From assembly GCA_964019135.1 (NCBI GenBank), contig OZ025260.1, forward strand, positions 32,296,254-32,360,253: DNA of 64,000 nucleotides. The letters are read 5' to 3'. Position 1 is the first letter of the stretch; each line of letters opens with the position of its first letter. The notes under the pieces were generated by a model. That model was given only the letters and a program-made list of their open reading frames with translations. It did no database searches and was not told the origin of the DNA. Position numbers and translations under genes: made by a program. The DNA is from Arenicola marina. Lineage: Eukaryota > Annelida > Polychaeta > Arenicolidae. Of this stretch, positions 63,706 through 64,000 are shown piece after piece.

Positions 63706-64000
63706 CCTAAATTAACAATGCGTCTAGGCTCCTTTGTTATTGCGTAGTGCCGGCCCCCATGATTGCACTTCACTGCTTGTGATTGCAGGCTTTCGGCGAG
63801 AGGGGCAAGTCCCTATCTAGGGTTTATTTGTGCCGTGTATCAGGTGTAAAAAAGAAACACCTTGGTTGCTAAGTAATGAGCTGGGCTTTGGTCTCCATTG
63901 TGCTGCCCGGCGGGCGAGTCAGTCGGCGGAGGAGTTGTTTATAAACCGCGAAAGTAAACAACCCTTAAATCACGGAATGCATGAAAGTATTTGATTAATT

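Overview
This is eukaryotic DNA from an invertebrate animal. Four genes can be read, all split by GT-AG introns, and every exon junction proposed here keeps the reading phase. About half of the rest is tandem arrays, tRNA-derived SINEs, fold-back DNA elements and one probable Helitron. The gene families are animal ones. A receptor built from EGF, fucolectin and fibronectin modules is common in lophotrochozoans such as molluscs and also occurs in amphioxus and hemichordates. I cannot fix the phylum from sequence alone.

Layout. (1) 1-7.3 kb, minus strand: aldo-keto reductase (AKR), eight coding exons with the complete catalytic tetrad; the last coding exon(s) lie beyond the left edge, past a 1.5-kb minisatellite. 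(2) 7.3-11.5 kb: SINEs, a SINE-derived array, and G-rich and (GGGGAC)n repeats. (3) 11.5-23.1 kb, plus strand: an eleven-exon type I receptor of about 640 residues: signal peptide, Cys-rich EGF-like module, fucolectin (FTP) domain, two EGF-like modules, two fibronectin III domains, one membrane helix, and a tail with an ITAM-like tyrosine pair. (4) 25.9-29.4 kb, minus: OCIA-domain protein (OCIAD1-like), eight exons, about 258 residues. (5) 29.5-40.3 kb: intergenic, with nested fold-back elements and a Helitron-like insertion that splits a SINE. (6) 40.3-51.2 kb, minus: STXBP4 (Synip), eighteen coding exons, about 705 residues, PDZ - linker - coiled coil - WW. (7) 51.2-64 kb: no convincing gene apart from a possible short first coding exon at 59.6 kb; CCAAT-box and 22-bp arrays and a cluster of inverted-repeat elements.

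The most striking pattern is where the minisatellites sit. At least seven begin at, overlap, or lie within about 45 bases of the 3' edge of a coding exon (5' splice site or stop codon), in all four genes. In the AKR gene and twice in the OCIAD gene the repeat unit carries a copy of the exon end plus its 5' splice site, so the intron holds many decoy donor sites. I recall, without certainty, that minisatellites spanning exon-intron boundaries have been reported in amphioxus, so novelty must be checked. The second point of interest is the ITAM-like tail on the lectin-type receptor. The four genes belong to unrelated pathways and nothing in the layout suggests that they work together.
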